Shown here one piece after another: positions 48,830-60,664 of a stretch of 64,000 nt of DNA. The stretch covers positions 58,257,027 to 58,321,026 of the forward strand of contig JAKSZU010000008.1 of assembly GCA_026018925.1 (NCBI GenBank). The letters are read 5' to 3'. Position 1 is the first letter of the stretch. Each line of letters begins with the position of its first letter. The translations under genes and the position numbers were made by a program. The DNA is from Tupaia tana. Lineage: Eukaryota > Chordata > Mammalia > Scandentia > Tupaiidae. Under the pieces are notes generated by a model that was not told the DNA's origin, did no database searches, and saw only the letters and a program-made list of their open reading frames with translations.

Positions 48830-51805
48830 AGTTCTAGCATAGGCCTGTTTAGACATCTTGTATTATTTCTTATGCATATTATGGTGAAAGCTGAGCAGCA
48901 GAATTATAATGACAAATACAGTGAATTCTGTTATTTTAGAAATGCTGTAGTGTTAGAGAAGAATATAGTTTATAAATTTCTAAATCTGCTAGTTTTAAGT
49001 GTAGTGCCCGGAAATGCCTTGGATGTAGGTTACATTTGGTGTTCGGTATTGTGAGGCACTAATCAGCTAAGTACAGTAATCCTTCTTACTGGGTACATTC
49101 TTACTTGACCTGGAGCTATATACAGCCACATAGTAACAGCATTAAAGAATAACCTTTTCTTTAACAGGTCCATCACTAGAGGGTCTTATGATGGCACCCT
49201 TGAAGAAGTGTTGTTTTATGTGTAACGTTTTAATAACTGAGTTGTGAAATAAAATGATTGTAAGCAAGTAGAGACTTTCAAATCATCTGATTAAGGATGG
49301 CTCCTATGATTCTGCTAGGGCTAGAAGGATTAAATGAAAGCACTGCCTGGCACTATGTTGATTTATTTTCGTCAATATGATGCTTCATGCTCGACAGATG
49401 TGCATTGGTTGAAAGGTAAAACAATCAAAATATGTTAAATGTTGATTTTATGTGAAAAAGATTGAGTTATGTTTTTGAAAATATAAATGTTTGATTTGTT
49501 AAAAGATTTTTGGGGGAATTGTAGGAAAGGGATCTTATTTTGTAGGATTTTGCATACTTCTCTTAAATCCTTGATTCAGTGTTTTAACAGTTTTGAATTT
49601 TAGAATTTGATAGCTGTTTGTGTTCAAAGTATATGGTTAGCATGGTGTAATCGGAATAATGAAGCATTATTTTAGTTTGCTTAACAATATGTTTTAAAAG
49701 CTTTTAAATAGGTAGAGGAATTTTTTTAAAGACTTTTGATTCTTTGAATGTCATTTATATCCTTTTATTAATTAAATGATAATATTATCATTATTAATAT
49801 CATTATTATCAATATTAAAGGATAAATTATCATTTACCATTAAATGATAATTTTTAAATGATCTCTACTAATAAGGAATATGTATAAGAGATTTTCACAC
49901 ATGTAGTGTGTAACTGTAATAAGATAAAATTTGAATTTGTAGGAATTAGGACTGTTTAAATTTTTCACTCTATTTCAATGTCATTGTCATTTAAGAATTA
50001 TATATGTTTTCAGTTAACTAAAAATCTGTGGGTATTAAAACTTAAGCTCTCATGTAATTTATCACTGGCTTTATAAATACTGTCAAGTGTTTACTAGACT
50101 ATCTTTTCAGAGAGTTGGTGATTATTTTATATATAGATAGTTGGTATTGTAGGTGTTACTGTACAATAAACCACAGAAGGTAGTGAAAGTTATAAATATT
50201 AAAATGGAAATTATGGTATAAACATGAAGAATTAATATAGAACATTTAAACTAAGATTGCCTTTGGGAAATTAGGAAAATGACTTTAATTGGGAAAGAAG
50301 CTTCTTATTTGGAGTTTTTCTGACAGTCAGTATGAAGTTTAGGTATGGAATTTTAAAAAGTCTAATTGGTGGGATTTCATACTCTATTATGCCTAGTCAG
50401 AATAGTATTTACAATGGGGCATCAGGTGTGCTATACAGCTAGAATATTTAGAAAGAGATTGAATAGTTAGTCTATATAACAAAAGATTATAAGCAATGGC
50501 AGAATGGTTTTAGGATATTCAAAACATGATTTTCTATAAACTGGTTTCGGTTAAGCAAAAGAGAAAATAATTGTAACAACCTAGGTTTCAATAAATAGAT
50601 GATAAGTAGATATTAGGTAAATATGAAGTGAATATAGACATATAGTGATATTGTCATACAGAAGTAGGAACTAATAGAGTGTACCAGATTAGAAATTAGG
50701 CATTATATAATATCACAACTACATTTTATTCTAAAGAATGGCATATTTTTGGATTCTGTCTTTTAATTTCTCATGGTCTTTAAAAGATTAAATAAAGTAT
50801 GAAAGCACTACATTAACTGCTTTATACCTTTCTATTATAACTTATGAATTAAATATCATTAAATGCTTTATGAGTCTTAACAGAAATGTACATATTATCA
50901 TTATATTCTCTTACCTATTAAATGTTTTCCATTGGCAAGAATAAATGCTAAGGCTTTCTTATAAAAGCCAGTAAAAAGATGTAGGTTAGAGTTATAGTAC
51001 TTGAATTTTTATGGATTTTCTTCAGTTCCTCAAAAGGATGTGGTGTGTAAGAAATTTAGATTTAAAAATCAAAGGAAAGTATGAATGAAATAATTCATTA
51101 TGTAATTGGTAAAAATTGTTTGGATAAAATATTTTAGGTATTTGGATTAATTATAGTAGATTCTTTATTGTTTAGTAAGACTATTAAAATGAAATTTTGT
51201 CTTGCTTCTAGCATATCTTTACTATACTAGAAGGTATTTATTGTACCTTTAAGTTTTTTAAAAATCCAAGTCCATGTTAAGTAACAGTATCCATTAGAGA
51301 TGATAACCACAGTTCTATTTTTACTTAAATCCAGTACAAAACAGCATCTCCAGGATAATTCACATGCTTCAGGTACAGTTCATAATCTCTAGAACAAAAT
51401 GATTGCTAGATTTAATATTGAATTCAGTTCTCTTCAGGTAGGATTTTTCAAAAACATACATACAGTAGATCTCTTGCTAGGAACTATTTACTAATAGCCT
51501 TTCTTAAGGAATCAAACTCTATAATAGGAAGTAAATATTTTAATTTAGCCTTAAAATACAATCCTTTGTTATTAAGATTCATTAGACTCTATTTATTCTT
51601 CACCTTCAAAAATTCATGTTAATTCCTTAAAGTGGTAATGAAGTGTTCATCTCTCACTTTTTACTTCTGTCATGTCCAATGTGATGTTAAATATACCACT
51701 GGAAATCCTTAATGCTTTAATCTTTCATTTAGGCATATTAACTGGATGAAGTCGTGGTGTCAATATTATGAGATCATAGCCCCTAAGAAATAGAAAAGAG
51801 TTTTA
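48830..51805 (+). other. AT-rich intronic DNA
   Basis: A MIR-like scrap (aggattaaatgaaagcactg) lies at about 49328. Otherwise no gene or repeat is recognised. Confidence 0.5.
49775..49792. repeat. 18-bp perfect AT-rich palindrome
   Basis: AATGATAATATTATCATT equals its own reverse complement. A related half (ttaaatgataat) recurs near 49840. Confidence 0.9.
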
Positions 51806-51809
51806 GCAT

Positions 51810-51925
51810 CAGTTAGCTTCTTAAGGTTGAGGATCATGTCTTATTCATTTCTACATTCCTAGTCTACATTATAGTGTGTGGTATTTAGTTCTTACCCAAT
51901 ACGTGTTTGATAAAATAATGTATGA
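51810..51925 (+). mobile_element. L2 3' end
   Basis: gaggatcatgtcttattcat, tctacattcctagtctac and the following tgtggtatttagttcttacc mirror the L2 3' terminal consensus. Confidence 0.6.
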
Positions 51926-53180
51926 GTTAATATGTATAATCTTACCTCTCGAATTAAAGCAGAGACTTCCAAAGATTAGATGGATATGTAGGCCACATAA
52001 CTGGTTGATAGCAAAAGTAGAACTAAGAAATGCGAGTACTTTAACTTTAGTGTTCTTTTCATGATACACCACTATATTTCTCCTATAGTCATAGGTATGA
52101 AAATGATGACAAAAATAAAATGAATGATGTGTAACATCCACACAGAGTTTGTTATGTAAGTTAGTTTCTAATATTTAAGTGCCCTGTTTTGACTGTAAAT
52201 TTTAAACTCTAGGAATCTATGGTTTTATGTAATAGTTGTAATCTGAAAGATTTGTAGTTAAGTCCAAAATCTTTTACAACATATAAATGTAAATGCTAAA
52301 GCAAAAACAATAAAAAGTAAACAACCCTCCCCTACTTTTCCAATTACAAAATATTTAAAGGTCACATTATTATTTTTTCACTTAGGATAGTAGTTTTCTT
52401 TGTATGGTTCCCTGTGTTCCAGATAAGAGGAAAAAGGGTGACACAGGAGACTTTAGAGGAGAGAGATAATTTTGCTGAGTGGGGTCATTCCATTCTATTT
52501 CTGTCAGTACTACTGCTTTTTGGGAAAAAACAAAAAAACGAAAAAATTAAATTGCTCAAGAAATTCATAACTAAGCTGTTGAATTTTGGTCATCTCTAAC
52601 TTCAACTGAATCCTACCTTTTTATTATCTCCTGCTCATTTCATAGAAGCTATTCTAAACTTTTTTTTTTTTTTTTTTGGTTACCTTCGGAATTGTAACCC
52701 TACTGCTTCTCATGGCAAGTAATTGAAGCTATCTGAGTTTACACCAGAAAAGAGGACAAATGTGGATATTTTACTGACAGAGAATTATGAGTGCTTGCAT
52801 GATCCATAGGTTATAGCACTGTTAGCAAGGCTGTTGAGAACTTCATAAGTAGTCTTTGCTCTGCGCCTGTATGAGGGCGAAAACAGTACACCATGCTGTC
52901 CTCAGTCTTAATAAAGATGAAATAAAACAGCAGTTCTTTCTGATCTGTAGGGCTTTTGCGATGAATAATCATTATTGTTGGTATTTATTTAAATTGCTTA
53001 TCTCAAGTTAGATGAGTAAGAAGGATTGGAGACCTAATAGTAAGACCAAGATTTAGATGAACCAATAATAGGAGTGATCTAGGTAGATGATGAATAAAAA
53101 ATGGTTTTTAAGAACCAGCATTTAGTTGTAGTTGGAAAGTATTAAGTAACTGAATCAAGTCAGTTTAGCTTTACTGCATT
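51926..53180 (+). other. Intronic DNA without recognised feature
   Basis: A T-run at about 52661; nothing else identified. Confidence 0.5.
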
Positions 53181-53196
53181 TTAAAGTAACCTTCAT

Positions 53197-53459
53197 GTCG
53201 GGACCAGCAGTTAGCGTAATGGCTATGTCGCTGGACTCCCATGTAGTTGACCACTGTTCGTGTCCCGGACCCGGTGGCTTGAAACTCACGCCAGGCGCGT
53301 GTGTGTGCGTGCCCAAGATCCTGAGAGAAGAATGGAGGAGAAGGGATTGCGGTGTGGCCATCTCCCCTGGGGGGTGATTTCTCATTTTCTGTCTCTCTGT
53401 CTCTCTCTGTCTGGTGAGTGCACGCACCCTATAGCAAAAACCTCTCCACACACACAAAA
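53197..53459 (+). mobile_element. Young family A SINE with perfect 14-bp TSD
   Basis: AAAGTAACCTTCAT at 53183-53196 and 53460-53473. Near-consensus head, body and tail. Confidence 0.97.
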
Positions 53460-53706
53460 AAAGTAACCTTCATATCAAGGTGACTTGGAATGGAGAGAAT
53501 AGAAAGAGGTATTTTTTGAAGGTACTGAATGACAACTGAAGCATAGGTGAAATGCAGCAAACCAAGAAAGGAAATGATAATAAAGGCTATTTTATGGTAG
53601 CAGAATATGATGTTGATTATCTGATTTTGGATTATAAGTATATTCCACATACAGTGGTCAGGTTTTTAGTAATCATAACAAAAGTACCCTGTAAATTGCT
53701 TATCTG

Positions 53707-53801
53707 GTGACCAGCAGATGGAGTAATGGTTACGTCTCTGGACTCTCACATGGGTGATTGCTATTTGAGCCCCGGACTTGATGGCTTCAAACTCACACCA
53801 G

Positions 53802-53839
<38 letters not shown>

Positions 53840-53977
53840 AAAATCCCAAGAGGAGACTGGAGAAGAGGGAATTGCATTGTGGCCATCTCCCCTGGGGAGT
53901 GATTTCTCCCTTTCTGTCGCTCTGTCTCTCCGGCAAGCATACGTTCCCCTATAGCAAAAAATCTCTCTCTTAAAAAA
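53707..53977 (+). mobile_element. Family A SINE 184 bp upstream of the RIMS2 exon
   Basis: AAATTGCTTATCTG at 53693-53706 and 53978-53991. A (GT)n run (about 53804-53838) has grown from the GTGTGTGCGTG block of the family. Confidence 0.97.
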
Positions 53978-54125
53978 AAATTGCTTATCTGAATTGAATA
54001 AAATGAATATTACTAAACCTTCGTTATGATATTCCTTTAAAATGAAATTTAAAAAAGGGGAAAAGAACTCTCTGAATTGATCCTCAACCTGCTAGCAGGT
54101 AAAATAAGAAATTTCTTAAATGTTG

Positions 54126-54160
54126 CTCTTCTCATTGTTCTTTTTGTTTTGGTTACTTAG
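54126..54160 (+). promoter_or_regulatory. RIMS2: 3' splice site of the RIMS2 923-nt exon
   Basis: A T-rich tract with few purines runs into ttacttag, followed directly by the conserved RIM2 reading frame. Intron sequence here also translates openly, so the boundary was set by where RIM2 similarity starts (KRSPS), not by the open frame. Confidence 0.9.
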
Positions 54161-55083
54161 GAAAAGAAGTCCATCACTGTCCAGGGATCAGAATAGAAGA
54201 TACGACCAAAGGGAAGAAAGAGAGGAATATTCACAGTATGCCACTTCCGATAGCGCAATGCCTAGATCTCCATCTGATTATGGTGATAGGCGATCTCAGC
54301 ATGAACCTCAGTTTTATGAAGAATCTGATCATTTAAATTATAGGGACTCCAACAGGAGAAGCCATAGGCATTCCAAAGAATATATTGATGATGAGGATGT
54401 GGAGAGCAGAGATGAATACGAAAGACAAAGAAGAGAGGAGGAGTACCAGGCACGCTACCGGAGTGACCCCAATTTGGCCCGTTATCCAGTAAAGCCACAA
54501 CCCTATGAAGAACAGATGCGCATCCATGCTGAAGTGTCCCGAGCCCGGCATGAGAGGAGGCACAGTGATGTTTCTTTGGCAAATGCTGAACTTGAAGATT
54601 CCAGAATTTCTATGCTAAGGATGGACCGACCATCAAGGCAAAGATCTGTATCTGAACGTAGAGCTGCCATGGAAAATCAACGATCTTATTCAATGGAAAG
54701 AACTCGAGAAGCTCAGGGACCAAGTTCTTATCCACAAAGGACCACAAACCATAGCCCTCCTACCCCTCGGAGGAGTCCAATACCCATTGATAGACCAGAC
54801 TTGAGGCGTACAGACTCACTGAGGAAACAGCACCACTTAGATCCTAGCTCTGCTGTAAGGAAAACAAAACGGGAAAAAATGGAAACAATGTTAAGGAATG
54901 ATTCGCTCAGTTCAGACCAGTCCGAGTCAGTGAGACCTCCACCACCAAAGCCTCATAAATCAAAGAAAGGCGGTAAAATGCGCCAGGTTTCATTGAGCAG
55001 TTCAGAGGAGGAACTGGCTTCCACACCTGAGTATACAAGTTGTGATGATGTTGAGATCGAAAGTGAGAGTGTAAGTGAAAAAG
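54161..55083 (+). CDS. RIMS2: RIMS2 internal coding exon (RIM2 linker between zinc finger and PDZ)
   Basis: RIM2 is a presynaptic active-zone scaffold that binds Rab3 and Munc13 through its N terminus and Ca2+ channels and ELKS through its PDZ, and carries two C2 domains. This exon encodes 307 complete codons of the linker before the PDZ. It starts KRSPSLSRDQNRRYDQ, passes an acidic/charged stretch (codons about 73-100, including DDEDVESRDEYERQRREEEY), then basic serine motifs RRHSDVS, RQRSVSERR and RRTDSLRK that look like basophilic-kinase sites, the proline-rich PPTPRRSP and RPPPPKPHKSKK, and ends in the acidic ESESVSEK. Recognition rests on near identity with the RIM2 protein I know; RIM1 diverges here. 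The acceptor is a pyrimidine-rich run ending ttacttag (54160). The donor is gtaagc at 55084. The first base completes a split Arg codon and the last base opens a split Gly codon, so the exon enters in phase 2 and leaves in phase 1. The frame stays open 41 nt into the upstream intron and reads 12 codons past the donor to a stop at 55119. Those extensions are intronic. Confidence 0.96.
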
Positions 55084-55090
55084 GTAAGCT
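55082..55090 (+). promoter_or_regulatory. RIMS2: 5' splice site of the RIMS2 923-nt exon
   Basis: The sequence AG|GTAAGC is a near-consensus donor. RIM2 similarity stops at the Lys codon before the split Gly codon. Failure to use it would add 12 intronic codons (reading KLFNHDFTVAD) and a stop at 55119-55121. Confidence 0.9.
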
Positions 55091-55499
55091 TTTTAATCAC
55101 GATTTCACTGTAGCTGATTAGCTAAAATCTTTCTTTTTAATTGTATTCCTAAGTAAACATTTCATAGTTACATTTTAGTACCCTTATTTTAAAAATCTTT
55201 TAATGTCAGTCATGCAAAGATAATGTCAAATTATAAAATGTATTTTCTGTCGTTTTATCTATGAAAAAAGCCTATCAATTTTTTTCTTTTAATTGCTGTC
55301 TTCCTTGGTTTCTGAGTTTTTTCTAGCATCACTTGATGGCCAATTTTATAGATATCTATTACTCATAGTTTTAAAAATAACATTTAATTTTTGTGTCTCT
55401 TGTAAAAGTAATAATATGTTTACTATAGGACATCTGAAAATTCCTCAGTGTAAAGAAAATACAAGTTATCCTTTTCCCTCCAGATATGACCATTTTACA

Positions 55500-56323
55500 C
55501 TTTTTATTGTATTTTCTTCCTGATTTGTTATCCATGTGTAGATTACAGATTTATGAAATTAGTATCATTCTATATATACTTTTGTATCTTGATATTTTCA
55601 ATTGATAGCTCATCATAAACTTTTTTTCAAGCCATTAGATGTTCTTTAGAAATATGTTTTAATCAGCTGCCCTAATATTCTTTCGTAGAAATGTACCACA
55701 AACCAAATATTTCTTTATTTGGGGCATTGTGGTTGCTTCCAATTACTAATATAAAATACTATTAAAATGATTATCTACATATACATAATTTTTACTCCCA
55801 TCTCCAAGTATTAAAAAAATTTTTTTTGATCTTTAATTCAGATTGCCAAGTTGTTTTCCAAAACGGTGGTAACATTCTCTACTTCTGTCAGATGTGCTTG
55901 AGCTTTCTGTCTCAATGCATCAAATTTGCCAATTGTGTAGACCACAAAAATACAATTATCTCTTTGTCATTTTAGTTTGAGTTTGATTGTGAGGTAGAAT
56001 GTTTTATGTGTTTATTGGCATTTGATATTTTCTTCTATGAATTTTCTGTTTATTCCTTTTATCCCATCTGCCCATTTTCCTATTAGATATTTACTAGTTT
56101 CTCTCTCTCTTTTTTTAAATAAGGACTTTTTAATATAGTTAGGATTTTAGCCTATTTAGTCATTATTTGTTCCAAACATTTTTTCATTTTGATGTTTATC
56201 TACTGAATTTAATATAGCTAAACTTGTGTATCTTTGGTTATTGTTTCTATTATTTCATCCTTAGAAATTCTTTATTCATCCCTAAAATTAAATACTTAAA
56301 TATGTATGTCCTCATTTTTATTT
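55500..56323 (-). mobile_element. Old L1/L2-type LINE 3' end, antisense
   Basis: tgtaccacaaaccaaatatt, gcattgtggttgcttccaat and ttgccaagttgttttccaaa fit the antisense L1ME-type 3' end. Confidence 0.65.
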
Positions 56324-56590
56324 ATTTATTATTTTTTTCTTTTTTTGGAGAGGTTTTTGCTATAGGGCGTGTGCGCTCGCCAGACAGAGAGAGACAGACA
56401 GAAAGCGAGAAATCACCACCCAGGGGGGATGGCCACGCCGCAATCCCTTCTCCTCCATTCTCCTCTCGGGATCTTGGGCATGCACGCACACGCGCCCGGC
56501 GTGAGTTTTAAGCCACCGGGTCCGGGACGCGAACCGCGGTCGACTAAGTGGGAGTCCAGCGACATAGCCATTACGCTAACTGCAGGTCCC
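56324..56590 (-). mobile_element. Young family A SINE with perfect 14-bp TSD
   Basis: CCTCATTTTTATTT at 56310-56323 and 56591-56604. CpG-rich and close to consensus. Confidence 0.97.
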
Positions 56591-56604
56591 CCTCATTTTT
56601 ATTT

Positions 56605-57080
56605 TTTAACCATTAAGTGTTCAGTGTTTCTGGAAATTTTTTTTGCTATATCACAAAATATACCAGATTGGTGACTATCTGACACAAATCTCTTATACCA
56701 ATACCCTGCCTCTTCTCTCACACATACACAATTTTCTTATATCATTTAGCGACAAATCCATTATTTGTTTATAAGAATTAACAGTAACCAATAAGGAAAT
56801 GCAGCACAATAGCTAGATATGAAATTAACACTGAATCATTTTATGCTATACCAAAAATAATTAGTTAAGAAATATGAATCAAAAGTAATTTGCATTCTGA
56901 ACTAAACACAGATAATGTGACTTAAAAATAACTAACAAAGAACAAGGAGGCCTACAGGAAAGGTTACAGAATTTTCCTGTCACATAAAAGAAGTGAGTAA
57001 AAGTGCATTTCATGGTTCTAAATACGAAAACTAAATACTTTGAGGATGGATGTTCTTAAAATGAAATTCACGATACATTG
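56605..57080 (+). other. Intronic DNA without recognised feature
   Basis: Nothing identified. Confidence 0.5.
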
Positions 57081-57085
57081 TGTGC

Positions 57086-57302
57086 ATGAACACACTCGTG
57101 TTCAAGGAGGAGGGCACCTTTCACAGTGCTCAGTTATGTAGCTACCCCCTTTCTTCAGCCCTCTAGCCCACTGGGATCCTGGGCATGTCCACAGGCTCCC
57201 AGCATGTTTTCAGGCTGACTGGGCCAGGAACTTGACCCTCAGCCAGTAGCTTCCAGTCTGCCACTCGGTATGTTACCAGCTGTGCTACAGAGCCTGGGTC
57301 CC
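57086..57302 (-). mobile_element. Old tRNA-SINE relic, different subfamily
   Basis: ccactgggatcctgggcatg, agcatgttttcaggctgact and the head end tgctacagagcctgggtccc show SINE layout, but the head does not fit A or B closely. Confidence 0.5.
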
Positions 57303-57461
57303 AACCAGTGTCTTTTATTTATTTATTTACTACTATTATTTTTATAATAAAATCAGATATATTAGCATATACATTATTTTCAATAGAGAATTTTATATTC
57401 ACCTAAGTAATCTCTTGAGGTCATAGTCTAGGAATTCCATTTGGATTTGTGGAGTTTCTTT

Positions 57462-57597
57462 TTCTTTTAAGAAATATTTTATCTTATTTATTTTTAAATT
57501 TTATTTGACCAAAGAGGGACAGAATGAGAGAGATGGATAGTGTGAAAGCAAGTCCCAGGTCCAGGACTTGAACCGTTGTCAGCCATGTGGGAGTCCA
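57462..57597 (-). mobile_element. Family B SINE lacking its 5' head end
   Basis: A/T tail, GA block, agcaagtcccaggtccagg and ccatgtgggagtcca, then stops and abuts an inverted copy. Confidence 0.85.
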
Positions 57598-57815
57598 TTT
57601 GCGACCATGGTTTGAGTCACAGACCTGGCAACTTGAAATTCATGCTGGGGACATGTGTGTGCATGCCAAAAATCCCGGGAGGAGAATGGAGGACAAGGAT
57701 TATGACATGGCCATCCTCCCAGAGGTGTGGTTTCTCACTTTCATTCTAGCTGTCTCTCTCTCTCTCTCCAGTGATTGCACACACCCTAAGGCAAAAACCT
57801 CTCTTACACACACAT
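57598..57815 (+). mobile_element. Family A SINE lacking its 5' head end
   Basis: Begins inside the head (gcgaccatggtttgagtc), then full body and tail (ctaaggcaaaaacctctc). Joined head-to-head with the family B copy on its left. Confidence 0.88.
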
Positions 57816-58174
57816 AAAAGTTGATTTGGGAGGAAAAACTTTAGTAAGAAGAGGTAAGAGTACTGAGGTAGAACTCACCTAATCAGATATTAATAAAATG
57901 ACAAAATTGAAAGTGTGGTACTGAGAGAATTTGATTGGTCATGGAATTCTGATGTAGTATTGTGAAACTAGAAAATGATAAAACTATAAAAAGCACACAC
58001 ACACACCACAATTTGAGGGGGAGTAGATAAATTATTCAATAACTCAGTTTAGGAAAAATAATATATACAGTTGAAAAAAATGAAGTTTGAGACTTATTTC
58101 ATAGTTGCATTCAATGGTAAATTTTAAGAAAAGTGCTAGTTAAGATATAATTATCTATAAAACTGTAGCTTTTA

Positions 58175-58441
58175 TTCATTTTTTATTTTTTTGAGAGGTT
58201 TTTGTTATAGAGTGCATGCACTCGCCAGAAACACAGAAAGAGACAGAGAGACAGAAAGTGAGAAATCACCCCCGCAGGGGGGATGGCCACGTGGCAATCC
58301 CTTCTCCTCCATTCTCCTCTTGGGATCTTGGGCACGCACGCACATGCGCCTGGTGAGTTTAAGCCACCGGCTCCAGGACTCGATCTGTGGTTGACTACAT
58401 AGGAGTCCAGCAACATAGTTATTATGCTAACTGCTGGTCCC
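58175..58441 (-). mobile_element. Family A SINE with 8-bp TSD
   Basis: AGCTTTTA at 58167-58174 and 58442-58449. Full length. Confidence 0.94.
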
Positions 58442-58451
58442 AGCTTTTAGG

Positions 58452-58625
58452 TTTTTTTTTTAAATTATTTATTTAATTTATTATTACTATTTTTTAATTT
58501 GACCAGAGAGAGACAGAGAGAGAAAGAAAGGGAAAGTGAGAAAGCAAGCCACTAGGTCCGGGACTCAAATTGTAGTTGGACATGTGGGAGTCCAGCACCT
58601 GAGCCACCGTACCATCTGCCAGACT
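58452..58625 (-). mobile_element. Family B SINE
   Basis: aatttgaccagagagagaca, gtgagaaagcaagccact and head gtaccatctgccag. It lies directly beside the preceding family A copy. Confidence 0.9.
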
Positions 58626-58892
58626 TGCTCTTAATTAGTTTTATTAGAATGTATAGAAATTTTATTTTACTAAGATATAATACTTCCTTAAGTATATTTA
58701 ATAATCTTTAGCTTAGCCATCTCCCATATTTGCCAGAGTGTGTCATGATAGAAGAAATAAACGAAAGGATAATTTTGTTATCTTTTGGTAGTTTCATTTG
58801 GATTCTATTGGTAGGTACTCCTATTATCCTTTGCTAATGTAATAACTTCACTTTTGCTACATAAAAATGTAAAACACAGAAAACATCAATAC

Positions 58893-59088
58893 AATGCTAG
58901 AGAGAAAGCAACTTGGAGAGGACAGAGAAACCACCTATGACAGGGGCTCTTCATGCCTCAATACTCTTTCCCCATTTCCTTGGAATTCTGCTTTTCAAGC
59001 TGACTTCGGGATCTGAACCCATTGTCCACTATTGGCTTCCAGTCTTGCAGGGCATTTGCATTACTGCTGTGCCACAGCAGCTAGGCCT
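58893..59088 (-). mobile_element. Old tRNA-SINE relic
   Basis: A GA-rich start, cttttcaagctgacttcggg and gctgtgccacagcagctagg. Same older type as the 57086-57302 relic. Confidence 0.45.
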
Positions 59089-59099
59089 GTATTTTTATT

Positions 59100-59900
59100 G
59101 TTTGTTAATTGCAGAAATCTAATGATAATTTATATATATATAAAATACTTGTCAAACAATAGGTATCCAAATCATTTTAGATTATGATGTGATAGTCAAG
59201 GCTTCTACAGTACTACTCTGAAGAGTTTTGAATAAAAGTGAAATTAAAAAAAAAGATTATGATTATTTATGTTGATTTCTCTTCCAGAATCTTCCCATTG
59301 TTAAACTAGACTCTTATTTCCTGGCTAGGAAGAATGTATTTTTTAATTTGTTGAGAGATAATTTTGAGATACAATTAAGGTCTCACTAAATACTGCACAG
59401 CCATTTACTTATTTTTCCTACCAAGTACTTTTTCAATGTTTGTTATTTGAAAGATGTTGGATTTGATCCAGTGGAGAATGTACACATTATTTTCTATCCT
59501 CAAGAAATTGACATTCTAAAATGACTGGTAATGTAAGGCAATTGTATGACAGGCACTAAAGGATTTCAGAGGAGAAAGGCATTGGTCATATCTTCAGATT
59601 TTGTGTGCTCTGGATATCTTGTAAAACTTACCTTTTAAACTTATCTTTTTACTCAGTGCAATATGGTTTGCTTTTCATAATGCTGAATTAATTGCTTCCA
59701 AACAGTTTGTGTTTGAAAATTCAAGCTGATTTTTTTTTCTTTTTCTTTCTTTTGGTTTATAGAAGGAGAGAAAAGTCTTAGATTGCTGATAACATAGTAT
59801 CTCCGAATTTAAATATTGGACATACTTCTCAAAAGTTTATAATGTATTCTTCCCAAGCTTTAAAAACTACTGTTGGCTTGGCCTATTTTGTCTGTGATTT
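59100..59900 (+). other. Intronic DNA without firm feature
   Basis: A weak L2-like scrap around 59490-59580 (ctatcctcaagaaattgaca). Nothing else. Confidence 0.4.
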
Positions 59901-59914
59901 TCTTATCGAATATT

Positions 59915-60118
59915 CTAGAGCATGTTTTTCAGTCTCAGTACCACTGGCATGTTGGGCTAGGTTTGTTTGCTCTGTGGAACTATTTTGTGCATTGTAAGGT
60001 GTTGCGCAGCATCCATGGCTTCTCCTCTCTAGGTGCCAGTAACACCCCAAAGACCAGTCTTGACAACCCCAAGTATCTCCGGACACTGCCATTTATCTTC
60101 GTGAGATACTAAAGTCCC
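59915..60118 (-). mobile_element. MER20 (hAT-Charlie, nonautonomous)
   Basis: cagtaccactggcatgttgg, ttttgtgcattgtaaggtgt, gcagcatccatggcttctcc, taacaccccaaagaccagtc, then tctccggacactgccatt follow MER20 complement in order. Confidence 0.85.
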
Positions 60119-60404
60119 CTATCTCCAAGCCCAGCCCCCATTTCTCTTTCCTCCTTTTGTTCTCCCTTCCTCACTTTCAGAACCAATGGAGAAGTTTATA
60201 ATCAGGATTAGAGAGAGAGTGAGAGAGAGAACTAGAATACAGTAAAACATGTCAGAGAGAGGTACACAGAGTAAGGATAACTGTTGTGTTTTTTGAAACT
60301 TTTTTTTTTGGTTGTGTGTATATAGAGTTATAAAATACAAAATATATATTTCATACTATGGATCATGGCCAAAATGTTATATTTATTTTATCTTTTTATT
60401 AAAC

Positions 60405-60657
60405 AGTTTTTTAATTGCTAGACAGTATGTGCATGTGCCAGAGAGAGAGAGAGAGACAGAGAGGGAAAGGGAGGAAACATCTCCCAGTGGGCTGTGGTCA
60501 TGTTCCAATCTCTTCTCTTCCATTTCTCTGTCCTTTTGGGATTGGGGCATGCGTATACATGCATGCGGATGTTTTTCAAGCTGCCAGGGCAGGGTTTAAA
60601 ACTGGGGTACTCCATGTGGGATCTGGCTCCTCTGATCAATAGATTACAAGACTGGCC
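60405..60657 (-). mobile_element. Family A SINE, diverged
   Basis: tatgtgcatgtgccagagag, body, ggggcatgcgtatacatgca and a decayed head (caagactggcca). Confidence 0.8.
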
Positions 60658-60664
60658 AAATGCT

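Larger units (their letters stand above)
1..54160 (+). other. RIMS2: RIMS2 intron upstream of the 923-nt exon (partial)
   Basis: Everything before the exon is inferred to be one intron, or several if an unseen small exon exists. I found no zinc-finger-domain exon of RIM2, no CpG-island-like promoter and no alternative first exon. Outside the SINEs the DNA is AT-rich and CpG-poor. The TAF13 and zinc-finger fossils and most repeats listed here lie inside it. Confidence 0.8.

Noticed and set aside
54120..54160. Met start and hydrophobic stretch as N terminus or signal peptide of the RIMS2 frame
   Set aside because: This is the pyrimidine tract of the 3' splice site translated by chance.
54161..55083. 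Assignment to RIMS1 instead of RIMS2
   Set aside because: The stretches SRISMLRMDRPSRQRSVSER and TNHSPPTPRRSP fit RIM2 as I know it; RIM1 differs in this linker.
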